Positions 29,313 to 38,019 are shown, counted from the first letter of the stretch. The stretch is DNA of 64,000 nucleotides from Histidinibacterium lentulum (GCF_003789055.1 NZ_ML119087.1:124001-188000); one strand, 5' to 3'. Translations and numbers: made by a program. Notes: generated by a model from the letters alone, not told the origin.

Positions 29313-30427
29313 CAGGCAGTCCTCCAGCGTTCGGGGGCAAAGAGGCGGAACCGCCCGTAAAGCGTCTCCGAGCAAAGGATCGCCACGAAGACGAAGCCCT
29401 GCAGCACCAGCACCGTGGCGTCCGGCAGGTCCATCCGGCGCTGGATGAGGCCCGAGGAGGCCTCGAACCCCGCAAGCAGGATCGCGACGGGAATGATCGC
29501 CAGCGGATTGTGGCGCGCAAGAAAGGCGATGAGGATGCCGGTATAGCCGTAGCCCCCCGCCAGCGAGGCATTGGCCGAGCCGTGCACGGCGGCGACCTCG
29601 AAGACGCCCGCGAGCCCCGCGAAGGCGCCGCCCAGCGCGGTGAAGCCGATGATGAGCCGCCCCACCGGCAGCCCCTGCACCTGCGCCGCCCGCACGTTTC
29701 CGCCCGCGATCCGCGCCGCGAAGCCCCAGGTCGTGCGCTCGATCAGCACCCAGGCGGCGATGCAGGCGACGATGCCCGCGATCAGCCCCCAGTGCACGTT
29801 CCAGCCCGGCAGATCGCCGACCCGCAGCTGCTCCGCCAGCGGCGCGGTCGACGGCTTGTTGAGGCTCGCCGGATCGCGCAGCGGGCCTTCGACGAGATGG
29901 TTCATCAGCGCGATGGCGATATAGGCCAGAAGCAGGCTGGCGATGGTCTCGTTCACGCCCCGGTAGTGCCGCAGCGCGCCAACGGCGCCGATCCAGACAG
30001 CACCCGCCAGCGCGCCCGCGGCCGCCATCAGCGGGATGCCCAGCACGCCCGGCACGCCGATCAGCAGGCCCGCCACGGCGCCGCAGGCGACTCCGCCCAG
30101 CACGATCGCCCCCTCGCCGCCGATCACCACGAGGCCCAGCCGCGCGGGAAGGGCGACGCACAGCGCGGCCAGAAGGAGCGGCGCCGTGCGGGACAGGGTG
30201 TTCTGCCAGGAAAAGGACGAGCCGAACCCGCCCATGTAGACGATGCTGTAGAAATCCGCCGGGGACTTGCCCTGCATCAGCAGGAAGAGGCTGAACGCCG
30301 CCAGCCCCGCGAGTAGCGCACAGAAGGGAATGACCACCGCCTCCGACCGCCGCGCCAGCGCGGCAAGCCAGCCGTCGGGCGAGAGGATATCCCGCGCTCC
30401 GGTGATCGGAGGGGTGGTCATCGCCAT
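29312..30427 (-). CDS. ABC transporter permease, nucleoside/BMP type (first permease)
   Basis: The 371-residue membrane protein belongs to the BPD_transp_2 family. It has a long N-terminal cytoplasmic lead, hydrophobic segments from about residue 30 onward, and the motif L-P-A-R-L-G-L-V-V-I-G-G-E-G-A near 95-110, which is the coupling-type region of the first permease. A periplasmic loop rich in Pro/Leu lies near 185-215. It begins 12 bases after the BMP gene stop and overlaps the next permease by TGATG. Together they form the transmembrane channel. Confidence 0.92.
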   Translation of the reverse strand: MAMTTPPITGARDILSPDGWLAALARRSEAVVIPFCALLAGLAAFSLFLLMQGKSPADFYSIVYMGGFGSSFSWQNTLSRTAPLLLAALCVALPARLGLVVIGGEGAIVLGGVACGAVAGLLIGVPGVLGIPLMAAAGALAGAVWIGAVGALRHYRGVNETIASLLLAYIAIALMNHLVEGPLRDPASLNKPSTAPLAEQLRVGDLPGWNVHWGLIAGIVACIAAWVLIERTTWGFAARIAGGNVRAAQVQGLPVGRLIIGFTALGGAFAGLAGVFEVAAVHGSANASLAGGYGYTGILIAFLARHNPLAIIPVAILLAGFEASSGLIQRRMDLPDATVLVLQGFVFVAILCSETLYGRFRLFAPERWRTA

Positions 30428-30439
30428 GGCGCCTGTCCC

Positions 30440-31558
30440 TTACGAGGTGGACCCGATCACCCCGTCGACGAGGTAATCCATGCTTTCGAGGGCGATGTCG
30501 GTCTCGACGAAGGCCTCGCCCTCGCCAAGGATCTGGTTGCCCGCATTGTCCATCAGGGGGCCCTGGTAGGCCGCGAAGCCGCCCGCCATCATCTCGGCCT
30601 TCACGGCCTCGAACTGGTTGCGCGCGGCATCCGTCACCGCCGGACCGAGCGGCGACATCTTGATATAGCCCTCGGCCAGCCCGCCCCGGTCGAAGTTGTC
30701 GATGGTGCCGCCGTCGAGCACCGTCTGCACCATGCGCGTATACACCCCCGGCCAGTTCCATTCCGCGCCGGTCAGGTACTTCTCGGGCGCCAGCGGCGAC
30801 TGGTCGGCATGGTAGCCGCAGACGAAGCAGTCCCGCCCGGCGGCGGTCTCCATCACCACCTTGGGGCCGTCGACGTGGCAGGTGATGACGTCGCAGCCCG
30901 CATCGGCGAGCGCGTTGGTGGCCTCGGCCTCCTTCACCGCCAGCGACCATTCCCCGGTGAAGATGACCTGGCAGGTGATCGAGGGGTCCACCGACCGCGC
31001 GCCCAGAAGGTAGGAATTGATGTTCTGCAGCACCTGCGGAATCGGTTTCGCGGCGACGAAGCCCAGCTTCTTCGTGGCGCTCATGTGCCCGGCGACGATG
31101 CCGTTCAGGTACTGGCCAAGGCCGATATAGCCGAAATAGCTGCCCACGTTGGCCGGGTGCACGCCCTCCTGCCACAGGCCCGCGGCATGCTGGAAGCGCA
31201 CGTCGGGATAGCGCGGCGCCAGCTCGAGGATATGGGGGTCGAAATAGCCGAAGGAGGTCGGGAAGATCAGCGATGCACCGTCGAAGTTGATCATCGATTC
31301 CATGGAGTTCTGCACGTCCACCGTCTCGGCGACGTTCTCCTCTTCCACGACGATCACGCCCTCCATCGCCTTCACGGCGGCCGCACCCTCGGCATGGGCC
31401 TGGTTGTAGCCGAAATCGTCCTTCGGCCCGACGTAGATGAAGCCCACGGTCAGGGGCGAATGGCTGTCCGCGAAGGCGGGACCGGCGAAGGCGCTTGCCC
31501 CGGCAAGGGCGGCGCTGCCCTTCAGGAAGCTGCGGCGGGAGAACGGAAGGGAGGTCAT
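30440..31558 (-). CDS. BMP-family substrate-binding protein, Tat-exported
   Basis: The 372-residue periplasmic binding protein is the first gene of the minus-strand operon. Its N-terminus has SRRSFLKGSAALAG, a twin-arginine signal, followed by an A-F-A cleavage region. The mature start PLTVGFIYVGPKDDFGYNQAHAEG (read here in pieces) is typical of the BMP/PnrA fold, which binds nucleosides or small heterocycles. The ATG at 31558 has AAGGAG nine bases upstream. The divergent LysR gene and the paired boxes at 31662-31698 probably control it. Because the enzymes in the operon act on biuret and amides, the ligand may be such a compound; this is inference. Confidence 0.92.
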   Translation of the reverse strand: MTSLPFSRRSFLKGSAALAGASAFAGPAFADSHSPLTVGFIYVGPKDDFGYNQAHAEGAAAVKAMEGVIVVEEENVAETVDVQNSMESMINFDGASLIFPTSFGYFDPHILELAPRYPDVRFQHAAGLWQEGVHPANVGSYFGYIGLGQYLNGIVAGHMSATKKLGFVAAKPIPQVLQNINSYLLGARSVDPSITCQVIFTGEWSLAVKEAEATNALADAGCDVITCHVDGPKVVMETAAGRDCFVCGYHADQSPLAPEKYLTGAEWNWPGVYTRMVQTVLDGGTIDNFDRGGLAEGYIKMSPLGPAVTDAARNQFEAVKAEMMAGGFAAYQGPLMDNAGNQILGEGEAFVETDIALESMDYLVDGVIGSTS

Positions 31559-31661
31559 GGCAGGGGTCTCCTTGGAGATGGACGGGGCCTCGGAACCGGT
31601 GAGGCTCCGTGCCGGGTGACTCGCATGGCGCAGAATGAGAGCAGGCGAATGCTGTTGTCGT

Positions 31662-31698
31662 CTGCTATGTTTGCAGCGAAGCAGTGCATATCCTGCAC
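31662..31698. promoter_or_regulatory. Two LysR-type T-N11-A boxes in the divergent promoter region
   Basis: CTGCTATGTTTGCAG (31662-31676) and GTGCATATCCTGCAC (31684-31698) are both 15-base interrupted palindromes with 4-base arms and a 7-base core, and both contain T-N11-A. Their centres are 22 bases apart, about two helical turns, as in recognition/activation site pairs of LysR regulators. They lie 18 bases before the LysR start and about 104 bases before the BMP operon start. Confidence 0.55.
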
Positions 31699-31715
31699 CA
31701 CACGTGAGACCGGCC

Positions 31716-32618
31716 ATGGCGCGGCAGCTGACGCCCCTCGTCTATATCGACGTGATCGCCCGCGCGGGCTCGATCCGGAAGGCTGCGGAGACGCTGGCCA
31801 TCAACTCCACCGCGCTCAACCGCCGGGTCCTTGCCCTCGAGGAGGAACTGGGCGTGCCGATCTTCGAGCGGCTGCCGCGGGGCGTGCGCCTCTCGACCGC
31901 GGGAGAACTTCTCGTCGCCCATATCCGCAGCCAGATGTCCGAGGCCGAGAAGCTTCAGGGCCAGATCGCGGACCTGTCCGGAGAGAGGCGCGGCCATGTC
32001 TCCATCGCCTGCAGCCAGGCGCTTCTGCCCTATTTCCTGCCCGAGCAGATCTCCCGCTACCGGGCGCGCCACCCTGCGGTGACCTTCGCCGTCAACCTGC
32101 GCGACCGCGCCGCGGCCGAGAAGGCGCTGGTGGAGATGCTCGCCGACATCGCGCTGGTGTTCGAGCCGGTGCGGGTGCGCGAGGTGCAGGTCCTCTACAC
32201 CGTCCGGATGCCCGTTCATGCCGTGATGGCCGCCGACCATCCGCTGAGCGGGCAGGAGACGATCCGCCTCCGCGATCTGGCGGGCTTTCCCGTGGCACTG
32301 CCCGCGCCGCAGTTCGGCGTGCGCCACCTGATCGACCTTGCGCTGCAACGCTCCTCGGTGACCTTGCGCACCGCCATCGAGGCCGACAGCTTCGAATTCC
32401 TGCGCCGGTATCCCCGCCACGAGAAGATGGTCTCGTTCCAGATCCCCGTGGGTCTGCCGCGCGTGCCCGACGAGGGCATCGTCTCCCGCCCCGTGGACCG
32501 GCGGGACGTGCCCGACGGCCTGCTCTATCTGTGCCAGCTCCGGGGGCGGACCCTGCCCGTGGCGGCGGCGAAATTCGCCGCGCAGGTGGAGCAGGTGCTC
32601 GAGACGGACTTCACCTGA
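31716..32618 (+). CDS. LysR-family transcriptional regulator
   Basis: The 300-residue regulator has an N-terminal winged helix-turn-helix (about 1-60, with A-R-A-G-S-I-R-K-A-A-E-T-L and L-N-R-R-V-L-A-L-E-E-E-L-G) and a C-terminal effector-binding domain. The ATG at 31716 is preferred to a start 27 codons earlier because the DNA-binding domain begins there and the earlier part would cover the palindromic boxes. It is divergent from the BMP/formamidase/biuret operon, the usual arrangement for a LysR activator of that operon. It resembles the LysR protein at 41628 in length and in the ...HVxIACSQAL.PYFLP stretch, so the two are paralogues. Confidence 0.93.
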   Translation: MARQLTPLVYIDVIARAGSIRKAAETLAINSTALNRRVLALEEELGVPIFERLPRGVRLSTAGELLVAHIRSQMSEAEKLQGQIADLSGERRGHVSIACSQALLPYFLPEQISRYRARHPAVTFAVNLRDRAAAEKALVEMLADIALVFEPVRVREVQVLYTVRMPVHAVMAADHPLSGQETIRLRDLAGFPVALPAPQFGVRHLIDLALQRSSVTLRTAIEADSFEFLRRYPRHEKMVSFQIPVGLPRVPDEGIVSRPVDRRDVPDGLLYLCQLRGRTLPVAAAKFAAQVEQVLETDFT

Positions 32619-33157
32619 TGCCCGATCACCTTGATTCAACCGGGCCACAGTTGGAGTCGCGGCACGGCTGATGCGGTTTGCTACTTCGTCGGCGGCCTCC
32701 ATGCCCTGATGATTTCGGCAATTCCGCGGCCAGTGTAAGGAAGGCTTCCGATACCATAGATCAAGACCACGGAAAGAAGCACGGCACCAAGCCCGGACCC
32801 GCTTGCCACAAACACGTTCAGTTCAGCATCTGCGATAAGGCGCAATAGAGGTTGTTCAGTCACGACGGCGCTCGACAAAAAAATCAACTGTCTCAACTTA
32901 CCGTCGACGAAGCAGGCGCTACAAATTGTATAAATCTGTTAATGGCCAGTTGTCGGGCCGCCTGAACGGACTGGGCGGCCCGTCCCATGGTGAGCGAGCA
33001 AGCTATTTCCGCTATTTCTGCTTTATTGGCAGTTACTTATTGCGCATTGGCGAAGTATGAAGTCCTGGGACAGAGACATATCTTGCCGCCTCGCAGTTCT
33101 TGCAGAAGTTAGTTGTGCGTAGAGCGACTAACCGAAGATCGGGCGAAAGCTAGCGCC
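32619..33157. other. Lower-G+C intergenic stretch with a weak short ORF
   Basis: About 540 bases between the LysR stop and the small lipoprotein gene are visibly poorer in G+C than the rest, especially 32860-33130. A minus-strand frame at 32681-32896 (71 codons, TTG start, one hydrophobic stretch near residues 28-52) is open, but it has no recognisable family. I do not call it a gene. A perfect 9-base inverted repeat (CGGGCCGCC at 32954-32962 with GGCGGCCCG at 32974-32982) has no T-run and is at best a weak terminator. No RNA gene is seen. Confidence 0.4.
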
Positions 33158-33361
33158 TCAATAGGTCGTGCAGCGCATCCCGCCCATGTAGTCCGGGCTG
33201 CAGCGCGTCACCTGGCTCTGGGGCGGCTGGACCATCGGCTGTCCGGTCATCCCGCTCGCCATCCCGTCTGCAAAAGCCCCCGCAGCGTCGAGGCATCCAG
33301 AAAGGACGAGGGCGCCAAACATTGCCGCGGCGGCTCGACCAAGACGACTGAAATTGTGCAT
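33158..33361 (-). CDS. Small putative lipoprotein
   Basis: The 67-residue protein has a charged start, a hydrophobic segment and a lipobox L-V-L-S-G-C with Cys at about residue 23, so it should be lipid-anchored after export. The mature part is about 45 residues, rich in Met/Gly/Pro/Gln, ending C-S-P-D-Y-M-G-G-M-R-C-T-T-Y with two further Cys that could form a disulfide. GGGAGA lies nine bases before the ATG. It stands alone in the lower-G+C island. Function unknown. Confidence 0.65.
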   Translation of the reverse strand: MHNFSRLGRAAAAMFGALVLSGCLDAAGAFADGMASGMTGQPMVQPPQSQVTRCSPDYMGGMRCTTY

Positions 33362-33394
33362 CTTTTAAATTCTCCCAACGCAATAAAGATCGTG

Positions 33395-33446
33395 CCGGAA
33401 CCTCAGACGTGGGGTCAAGCTAGATTCTGATTCTCTGAGGTTCTGG
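33395..33446. repeat. Near-perfect 12-base inverted repeat before a gene remnant
   Basis: CCGGAACCTCAG (33395-33406) and CTGAGGTTCTGG (33435-33446) match as an inverted repeat at 11 of 12 positions, with a 28-base spacer. They stand at the boundary between the lower-G+C island and the high-G+C remnant that follows. They could be a recombination or insertion scar, or a hairpin. Confidence 0.45.
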
Positions 33447-33450
33447 GCTC

Positions 33451-33609
33451 TTGGAATGGACGCTGACCCTCGCGGACCCCGGCCAGTTCCGCCCCGAGGC
33501 GCATATCCACTGGGCCGAACGCCTGCCGGGCACCGTCGCCCCGGACAAGCTGCCGCGCCACGAGGGCAGGGGGCCTGCGGACCTCCCCGCGCTCAGGCCT
33601 CGTGGATAA
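33451..33609 (+). pseudogene. Possible 3' remnant of a GFA (glutathione-dependent formaldehyde-activating) family gene
   Basis: Fifty-two codons from a TTG at 33451 to TAA at 33607-33609 read L-A-D-P-G-Q-F-R-P-E-A-H-I-H-W-A-E-R-L-P, which resembles the C-terminal strand of GFA/DUF636 zinc proteins. There is no upstream part and no start context; the frame begins just after the inverted repeat. It overlaps the end of the cyanurate-type gene on the other strand by 17 bases. The family call rests on a short stretch and is tentative. Confidence 0.35.
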
Positions 33610-34663
33610 GCGCGACCGGCCCGCCGCCGTCCGGCCCCTGGTGCTCCGCCCCGCCGGAGACGAAAAGGTCCGTGCGCCCGGTCAGCCCGGCCAGCATCCC
33701 CCCGACGAACCCCCGCGCGTGGCGGGTGGAGGAGATGTCGCTGTCGTCGAGCATGGTATGCCGCAGGCCGCGGATCGCCCCGTGGCTCGATGCCTCCGCC
33801 TTGGCCAGTACCGCCCGCACCTTGCCCGCCGCGCCCTGAAGCCCCGCGCCCGGCGCGGCGCGCTCCAGCAGCGCCGCCACCGCCGGCGCGTCGATGGCGT
33901 CCTGCATCACGCCATGGGCGATGCGGAGCGGCCCGCCCCAGTCCGCCGACTGGCCCATGACAACCACTTCGCAGGTCATCAGCTCGATCCCCGCCGAACA
34001 GGACGCCCGCCCGGACCAGAGCCCGTAGTCCCGCCCGATCGCCCCCTCGGGCAGGTCCGCGATCTCGCCCAGCGCCAGCGCCACGCCCAGCGCCGAGGCG
34101 CCGCGGGACAGCCCCATGGATTTCAGCATGTTGTCGGTGGCGACATCGCCCCCCGCCTCCGCCACCCGGGCGGCGGTCAGGAGCGGGCATTTGACCTGAA
34201 CGTAATGCACATCCGCGGGCCCCGCGATGCCGGCCCGGGCGATGGCCTCGGTCACCGCCTCGCGCACCAGCGCGGCCTGCGCCGGTCGCCCGATCTCCTG
34301 CGGCCGGAGGGGGCGCGTGACCACGCTCGCCAGCGCGAGAGCGGGGCCGTCCCCCGGCGCCGCGTCCTCGAGGCACTGGAAAATGATCCAGTGCGGCGAC
34401 AGCCCGCCCTCCGTGCCGCCCGACATGACCATGGGCAGCGCCTCGAGCCGCTCCGGCGGCAGATGCGCGGCCAGAAGCCCCCGCAGCGCCATCACCGACA
34501 GCCCCCGCGAGAAATCGTTGACGCAGCCGTTGCCCTCGGTCTTTGCCAGCACCGCGACGATGCGCTCCGGCACGATCCGTCCCTCGGCGATGGCCGCGGC
34601 AAGCGCGGACACGTCCTCCGGCGCCGCCATCGGCAGCACCGTCACCTCCGCCCGGCGCGCCAT
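33593..34663 (-). CDS. Ring-opening amidohydrolase: cyanuric acid amidohydrolase/barbiturase family
   Basis: The 356-residue cytoplasmic enzyme belongs to the small AtzD/TrzD/barbiturase family, built of three similar parts each with a Lys/Ser pair. Visible marks: K-T-E-G-N-G-C-V-N-D-F-S-R-G (Lys41), S-G-G-T-E-G-G-L-S-P-H (Ser81), Y-V-Q-V-K-C-P-L in the middle part, A-E-A-S-S-H-G in the third part and D-I-S-S-T-R-H-A-R-G-F-V-G-G near the end. Known members open cyanuric acid to carboxybiuret, which decays to biuret, or open barbiturate. Biuret and allophanate hydrolases encoded 10 kb away favour the cyanurate reading, as does the triazine-type amidohydrolase gene overlapping it (TGATG). Family near certain; substrate likely but not proven, so no symbol is given. 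Confidence 0.9.
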   Translation of the reverse strand: MARRAEVTVLPMAAPEDVSALAAAIAEGRIVPERIVAVLAKTEGNGCVNDFSRGLSVMALRGLLAAHLPPERLEALPMVMSGGTEGGLSPHWIIFQCLEDAAPGDGPALALASVVTRPLRPQEIGRPAQAALVREAVTEAIARAGIAGPADVHYVQVKCPLLTAARVAEAGGDVATDNMLKSMGLSRGASALGVALALGEIADLPEGAIGRDYGLWSGRASCSAGIELMTCEVVVMGQSADWGGPLRIAHGVMQDAIDAPAVAALLERAAPGAGLQGAAGKVRAVLAKAEASSHGAIRGLRHTMLDDSDISSTRHARGFVGGMLAGLTGRTDLFVSGGAEHQGPDGGGPVALIHEA

Positions 34664-36105
34664 CAGCAGCAGCCCCGGTAATGGTCGGCGATGGCCGCCT
34701 CGATCGCGGGCCAGGCCGCGATCAGCGGCTCCTTGCCCCTGAGGCCCTCCCGCATCTCCTCCCGCAGCGCCGCGTGCAGCGCGGGGGCATCCACGCCCAG
34801 CACCCGGCCCTCGCCGACCACGCGTCGCCCGGCGGCATAGACCTCCACGATATGCCCCGAGACGGCGCGGGTCATCAGGTAGTCGCGCGGGTTCACCGCC
34901 ATCAGCGCGTCCCGGTCCAGACGGTCGAGATCGAGCAGCAGCAGATCCGCGGGCATTCCTTCCTCCAGCACGCCGCCCGGCCCGAGCCCCAGCCCGGCCC
35001 GACCCGCAGCGCAGGCGGCCCGCAGGGCCACCGCCGGGCTCATGTCGCCCTCCGCAAAGCCCCGCGCCTGGTGCAGAAGGTGCAGCAGCCGCATTTCCCG
35101 CAGCGCGTCGTCATCCTCGTCGAGCGCGCAGCCGTCGAGGCCCATGGCGACGGAAATCCCCGCTGACAGCATGTCCGGAACCGGCGCGATCCCCGAGGCG
35201 AGATGCAGGTTCGAGGACCCGTTCACAGCGACCCGCGCGCCCGAGGCGGCGATCCGCGCCAGCTCCTCGGGCCGCGCCCAGACGCAATGCGCGAGCGTCA
35301 GCCTCTCGGACAGAAGGCCGATGCCCTCCAGCATCGTCACGATGCCCTCGGGATGGGCCTCGTCCGCCCAGTCGCGCTGGGGCTTTGTTTCCAGCAAATG
35401 CATGTGCACGCGCCGGCCGGTGCTGGCGGAGGCCTCTGCAATGCCCTTCAGCAGCGCGGGCGAGCACCATTGCACGCCGTTCGGGCCGTATTGCACATCC
35501 ACATGGCCCGGCAGGTCCGCCACCGCCTCGGCCACCGCGTCGACGAGGGCAAGCTGGCCCTCCACCGGCATCATCGGTCCCAGCCACGTCGCCTCCGCCA
35601 CCGCGCGCGGCTCGGCCGGCATCCGCCCGAGCACCGCCGCGTGATCGCCATAGACCAGCGGATTGCGGTCCCGCATCGCCACGGCAAAGCCGATGGAGAT
35701 GCCCACGTCATGGGCCGCGCGGGCGATCTCGCGCGCCTCCTCGGGCAGGGGCCTGCCGCCCGTGGGACGCGTCAGGTGCACCATCACCGCCGTGCAGCCG
35801 CCCGCCAGCGACCGGGCAAAGGACGCCGCGGCGGCGGTATAGGGATCGGCGGAGGGAATGAGAGCGAGGCTCGGCAGCCAGGTCTCCAGCGGCTTCAACC
35901 CGCCGCCGAAGGAGGTCGTGGACAGCGACCGCGCGTGGTTGTGCGCATCGCACAGCGCGGGCATGGCCAGCCGCCGCGGCACCTCGCCCTCCGCCGGACG
36001 GATCGCCGCGATCCTGCCGCCCTCCAGGACAATCTCCACCGGCCCGCTTGCGCTGTAGTCAGGCCCCAGAAGGGCGCTTGCGACGGGGATCGTGAGGTCG
36101 GTCAT
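34663..36105 (-). CDS. Amidohydrolase-superfamily deaminase/chlorohydrolase (TrzA/AtzB-like)
   Basis: The 480-residue metal-dependent hydrolase has the expected ligands: H-N-H in DAHNHARS at about residue 54-56, His in VHMHLLET, His in LTLAHCVWA and Asp in GLDGCALDEDDDALREM. The N- and C-terminal beta-sandwich parts are present (E-G-G-R-I-A-A-I-R; G-M-P-A-D-L-L-L-L-D). This is the group of guanine/cytosine deaminases and s-triazine deaminases/dechlorinases. Overlap with the cyanuric-acid-amidohydrolase-type gene suggests it removes an amino or other group from a triazine ring to give cyanuric acid. That is inference; a purine or pyrimidine substrate is the alternative. Confidence 0.85.
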   Translation of the reverse strand: MTDLTIPVASALLGPDYSASGPVEIVLEGGRIAAIRPAEGEVPRRLAMPALCDAHNHARSLSTTSFGGGLKPLETWLPSLALIPSADPYTAAAASFARSLAGGCTAVMVHLTRPTGGRPLPEEAREIARAAHDVGISIGFAVAMRDRNPLVYGDHAAVLGRMPAEPRAVAEATWLGPMMPVEGQLALVDAVAEAVADLPGHVDVQYGPNGVQWCSPALLKGIAEASASTGRRVHMHLLETKPQRDWADEAHPEGIVTMLEGIGLLSERLTLAHCVWARPEELARIAASGARVAVNGSSNLHLASGIAPVPDMLSAGISVAMGLDGCALDEDDDALREMRLLHLLHQARGFAEGDMSPAVALRAACAAGRAGLGLGPGGVLEEGMPADLLLLDLDRLDRDALMAVNPRDYLMTRAVSGHIVEVYAAGRRVVGEGRVLGVDAPALHAALREEMREGLRGKEPLIAAWPAIEAAIADHYRGCC

Positions 36106-36171
36106 GGGAGAGTCTCGTGCGTTGTCGGTCTTGTCGGACCCGCGCCGCCCTCGACGCGGGTCCTCCTGTGG

Positions 36172-37178
36172 TCAGAAGCTCCGCGCGCCCGCATCGGGCA
36201 GGAAGGAGCCGTCGAACACCGCTTCCGGCGCGGGCTCGGAGGGCAGGTCATAGAGATCGGCGATCACCGAGATCGACCGCGCCAGCCGCTCCATGTCGAC
36301 CGCGCCGACCCCCAGCGCCCGTGTCTCGTCCGAGAAGATCAGGTTGTCCATGGCGAAGGTCAGGCGCAGCGTCTCCAGCTCCTCGTCGATCAGCGGCTCG
36401 ACCTCCTTGACCGCGGCGGCGCCGATGGCCGGATCGGCGATGATCTCCATGGTCGCGCGGTTGATCGCCCGCACGAGGCCCGCGACGGCCTCCGGGTTCT
36501 CCTCGTGCAGCGCCTGCGAGACCATCACGCCGTTGGAATAGATGTCGAGACCCGAGGCGCCGTAGGGAAACCAGGGAAATCCTCGTCGGGGTTCAGCCCG
36601 AGGCCGATCAGGTTCAGATAGCTCGTGACGTTGAAGACGAGGCTCGCGTCCACCTGCCCCTGCACCAGCACCTGCTCCTGCAGGTTCGGCGCGACGCTGA
36701 CCATCTCGATCGTGTCCGTGTCGATGTCCGCCGCCTTGGCGAGCGCGCCGAAGAGCACGGTCACCGCCGATCCGGCGGGCGAGCCGATGGTGCGGCCCTC
36801 GAGATCGGCCAGGGTCTCGACGGGGCCGTCCGCCTTGGTCACCACCGAGAACGGCGGCTGGTTGTAGATCTGGTAGACCATCACCGGCGCGTCCTCGGGC
36901 ATGGTCGCGGCGTTCTGGATGATCGCGTTCATGTCGCCGAAGCCCGCGTCATAGGCGCCGGACATGATCCGCGTGATCGTCGCCGCCGAGCCTTCGCCCT
37001 GGTCGATGGTGACGTCGAGGCCTTCCTCGGCGAAATAGCCGCGCTGGTCCGCGAGGTAGAACGGCGCGTGCACGCCCTGCAGTTTCCAGTCGAGGGTGAA
37101 GCGGATCGGCACGTCCTGGGCCGAGGCCGGCAGGGCCACGGCGGCGAGCGCGGCGATAGCGGAAAGAATGGTTTTCAT
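36172..37178 (-). pseudogene. THI5/NMT1-like ABC substrate-binding protein, frameshifted
   Basis: The gene reads as a normal 20-residue Sec signal peptide and about 195 residues (start 37178), then breaks. The rest continues in another frame to 36172. After L-N-P-D-E-D-F the sequence should run W-F-P-Y-G-A-S-G-L-D-I-Y-S-N-G-V-M-V, as in the paralogue encoded at 39685; one base is missing near 36572-36578, in a run of short homopolymers. All other parts of the family are intact and conserved, so either the loss is recent or the base was miscalled. Its neighbours are the permease and ATPase of the same transporter upstream and the amidohydrolase downstream. Confidence 0.85.
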
Positions 37179-37257
37179 GGGAGGTCTCCTGTCCCTGTCG
37201 CGGCCGTCGGGGAGGGAGGTCCGGGCTGGCCCGACCGCGGACCGGACCGGTTGGACG

Positions 37258-38019
37258 TCAGACCGCCTTGCGCATCGCCCAGCCCGCCACCCGCCGTTCG
37301 ATCAGCGAAAAGACGGTGTAGAAGCCGATCCCCATGGTCGCGAGCACCATCAGCCCGGCAAAGACCAGCGGCACGTTGAACGAGGACGATGCAATCAGCA
37401 TCATGTTGCCCACGCCCCGGTTCGAGGCCACGGTCTCGGCGATGACCGAGCCGACGAAGGACAGCGTGACGGCCACCTTCAGCGAGGCGAAGAAGTAGGG
37501 CATCGACCGCGGCAGGCCGATATTCCACAGGATTTCCAGCTTCGTCGCCTTGAGCGACCGCATCACGTCTTCCAGCTCGGGCTCCACCGTGGCGATGCCG
37601 GTGGCCACGTTCACCACGATGGGAAAGATGCAGATGATCGCCGCCGTCAGGATCGCGGGCACCGTGCCCGCGCCGAACCACAGGACGAAGATCGGCACCA
37701 CCGCCACCTTGGGGATCGAGGAGATGCCGACCAGCAGCGGATAGGCGGTCTCGTAGGCGAGCTTGGACGAACCGATCAGCACGCCCAGCGTCAGCCCGAT
37801 GACCACCCCGGCCGAAAAGCCGACCATCGTCGTGTAGAGCGTCTGCTGCGCATGGGGCCAGATCGCGGGCGCGTATTCGAAGAAGGTGGAGACGATCTGC
37901 GTCGGCCGCGGCAGCACGAGGTGCGAGATGCCGAAGACGAGGCAGGCCATTTCCCAGAGCACGAAGAAACTGATGATCAGCAGGGCGGGCGCGATCTTGC
38001 GCAAGGGCGACTGGGTCAT
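37258..38019 (-). CDS. ABC transporter permease, SsuC/ThiX type
   Basis: The 253-residue inner-membrane protein has about six hydrophobic segments and the EAA-type loop (E-L-E-D-V-M-R-S-L-K-A-T-K near 140, then L-P-R-S-M-P-Y-F-F-A-S-L-K-V-A). This is the taurine/sulfonate/thiamine-precursor permease type. The ATG at 38019 overlaps the ATPase stop as ATGA, so the longer reading upstream is a shadow. It serves the THI5-like binding proteins on either side. The probable substrate is a pyrimidine- or triazine-like ring, given the enzymes encoded here. Confidence 0.93.
   Translation of the reverse strand: MTQSPLRKIAPALLIISFFVLWEMACLVFGISHLVLPRPTQIVSTFFEYAPAIWPHAQQTLYTTMVGFSAGVVIGLTLGVLIGSSKLAYETAYPLLVGISSIPKVAVVPIFVLWFGAGTVPAILTAAIICIFPIVVNVATGIATVEPELEDVMRSLKATKLEILWNIGLPRSMPYFFASLKVAVTLSFVGSVIAETVASNRGVGNMMLIASSSFNVPLVFAGLMVLATMGIGFYTVFSLIERRVAGWAMRKAV

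Noticed and set aside
28389-31175. 928-codon minus-strand frame covering both permeases
   Set aside because: Only the last 307 codons are a real permease; the rest is an out-of-frame reading of the upstream genes.
32681-32896. 71-codon minus-strand frame with one hydrophobic stretch
   Set aside because: TTG start, no ribosome-binding site, no family. Too weak to call a gene.
32954-32982. Perfect 9-base hairpin as a terminator
   Set aside because: No T-run on either side, and 176 bases from the nearest gene end.
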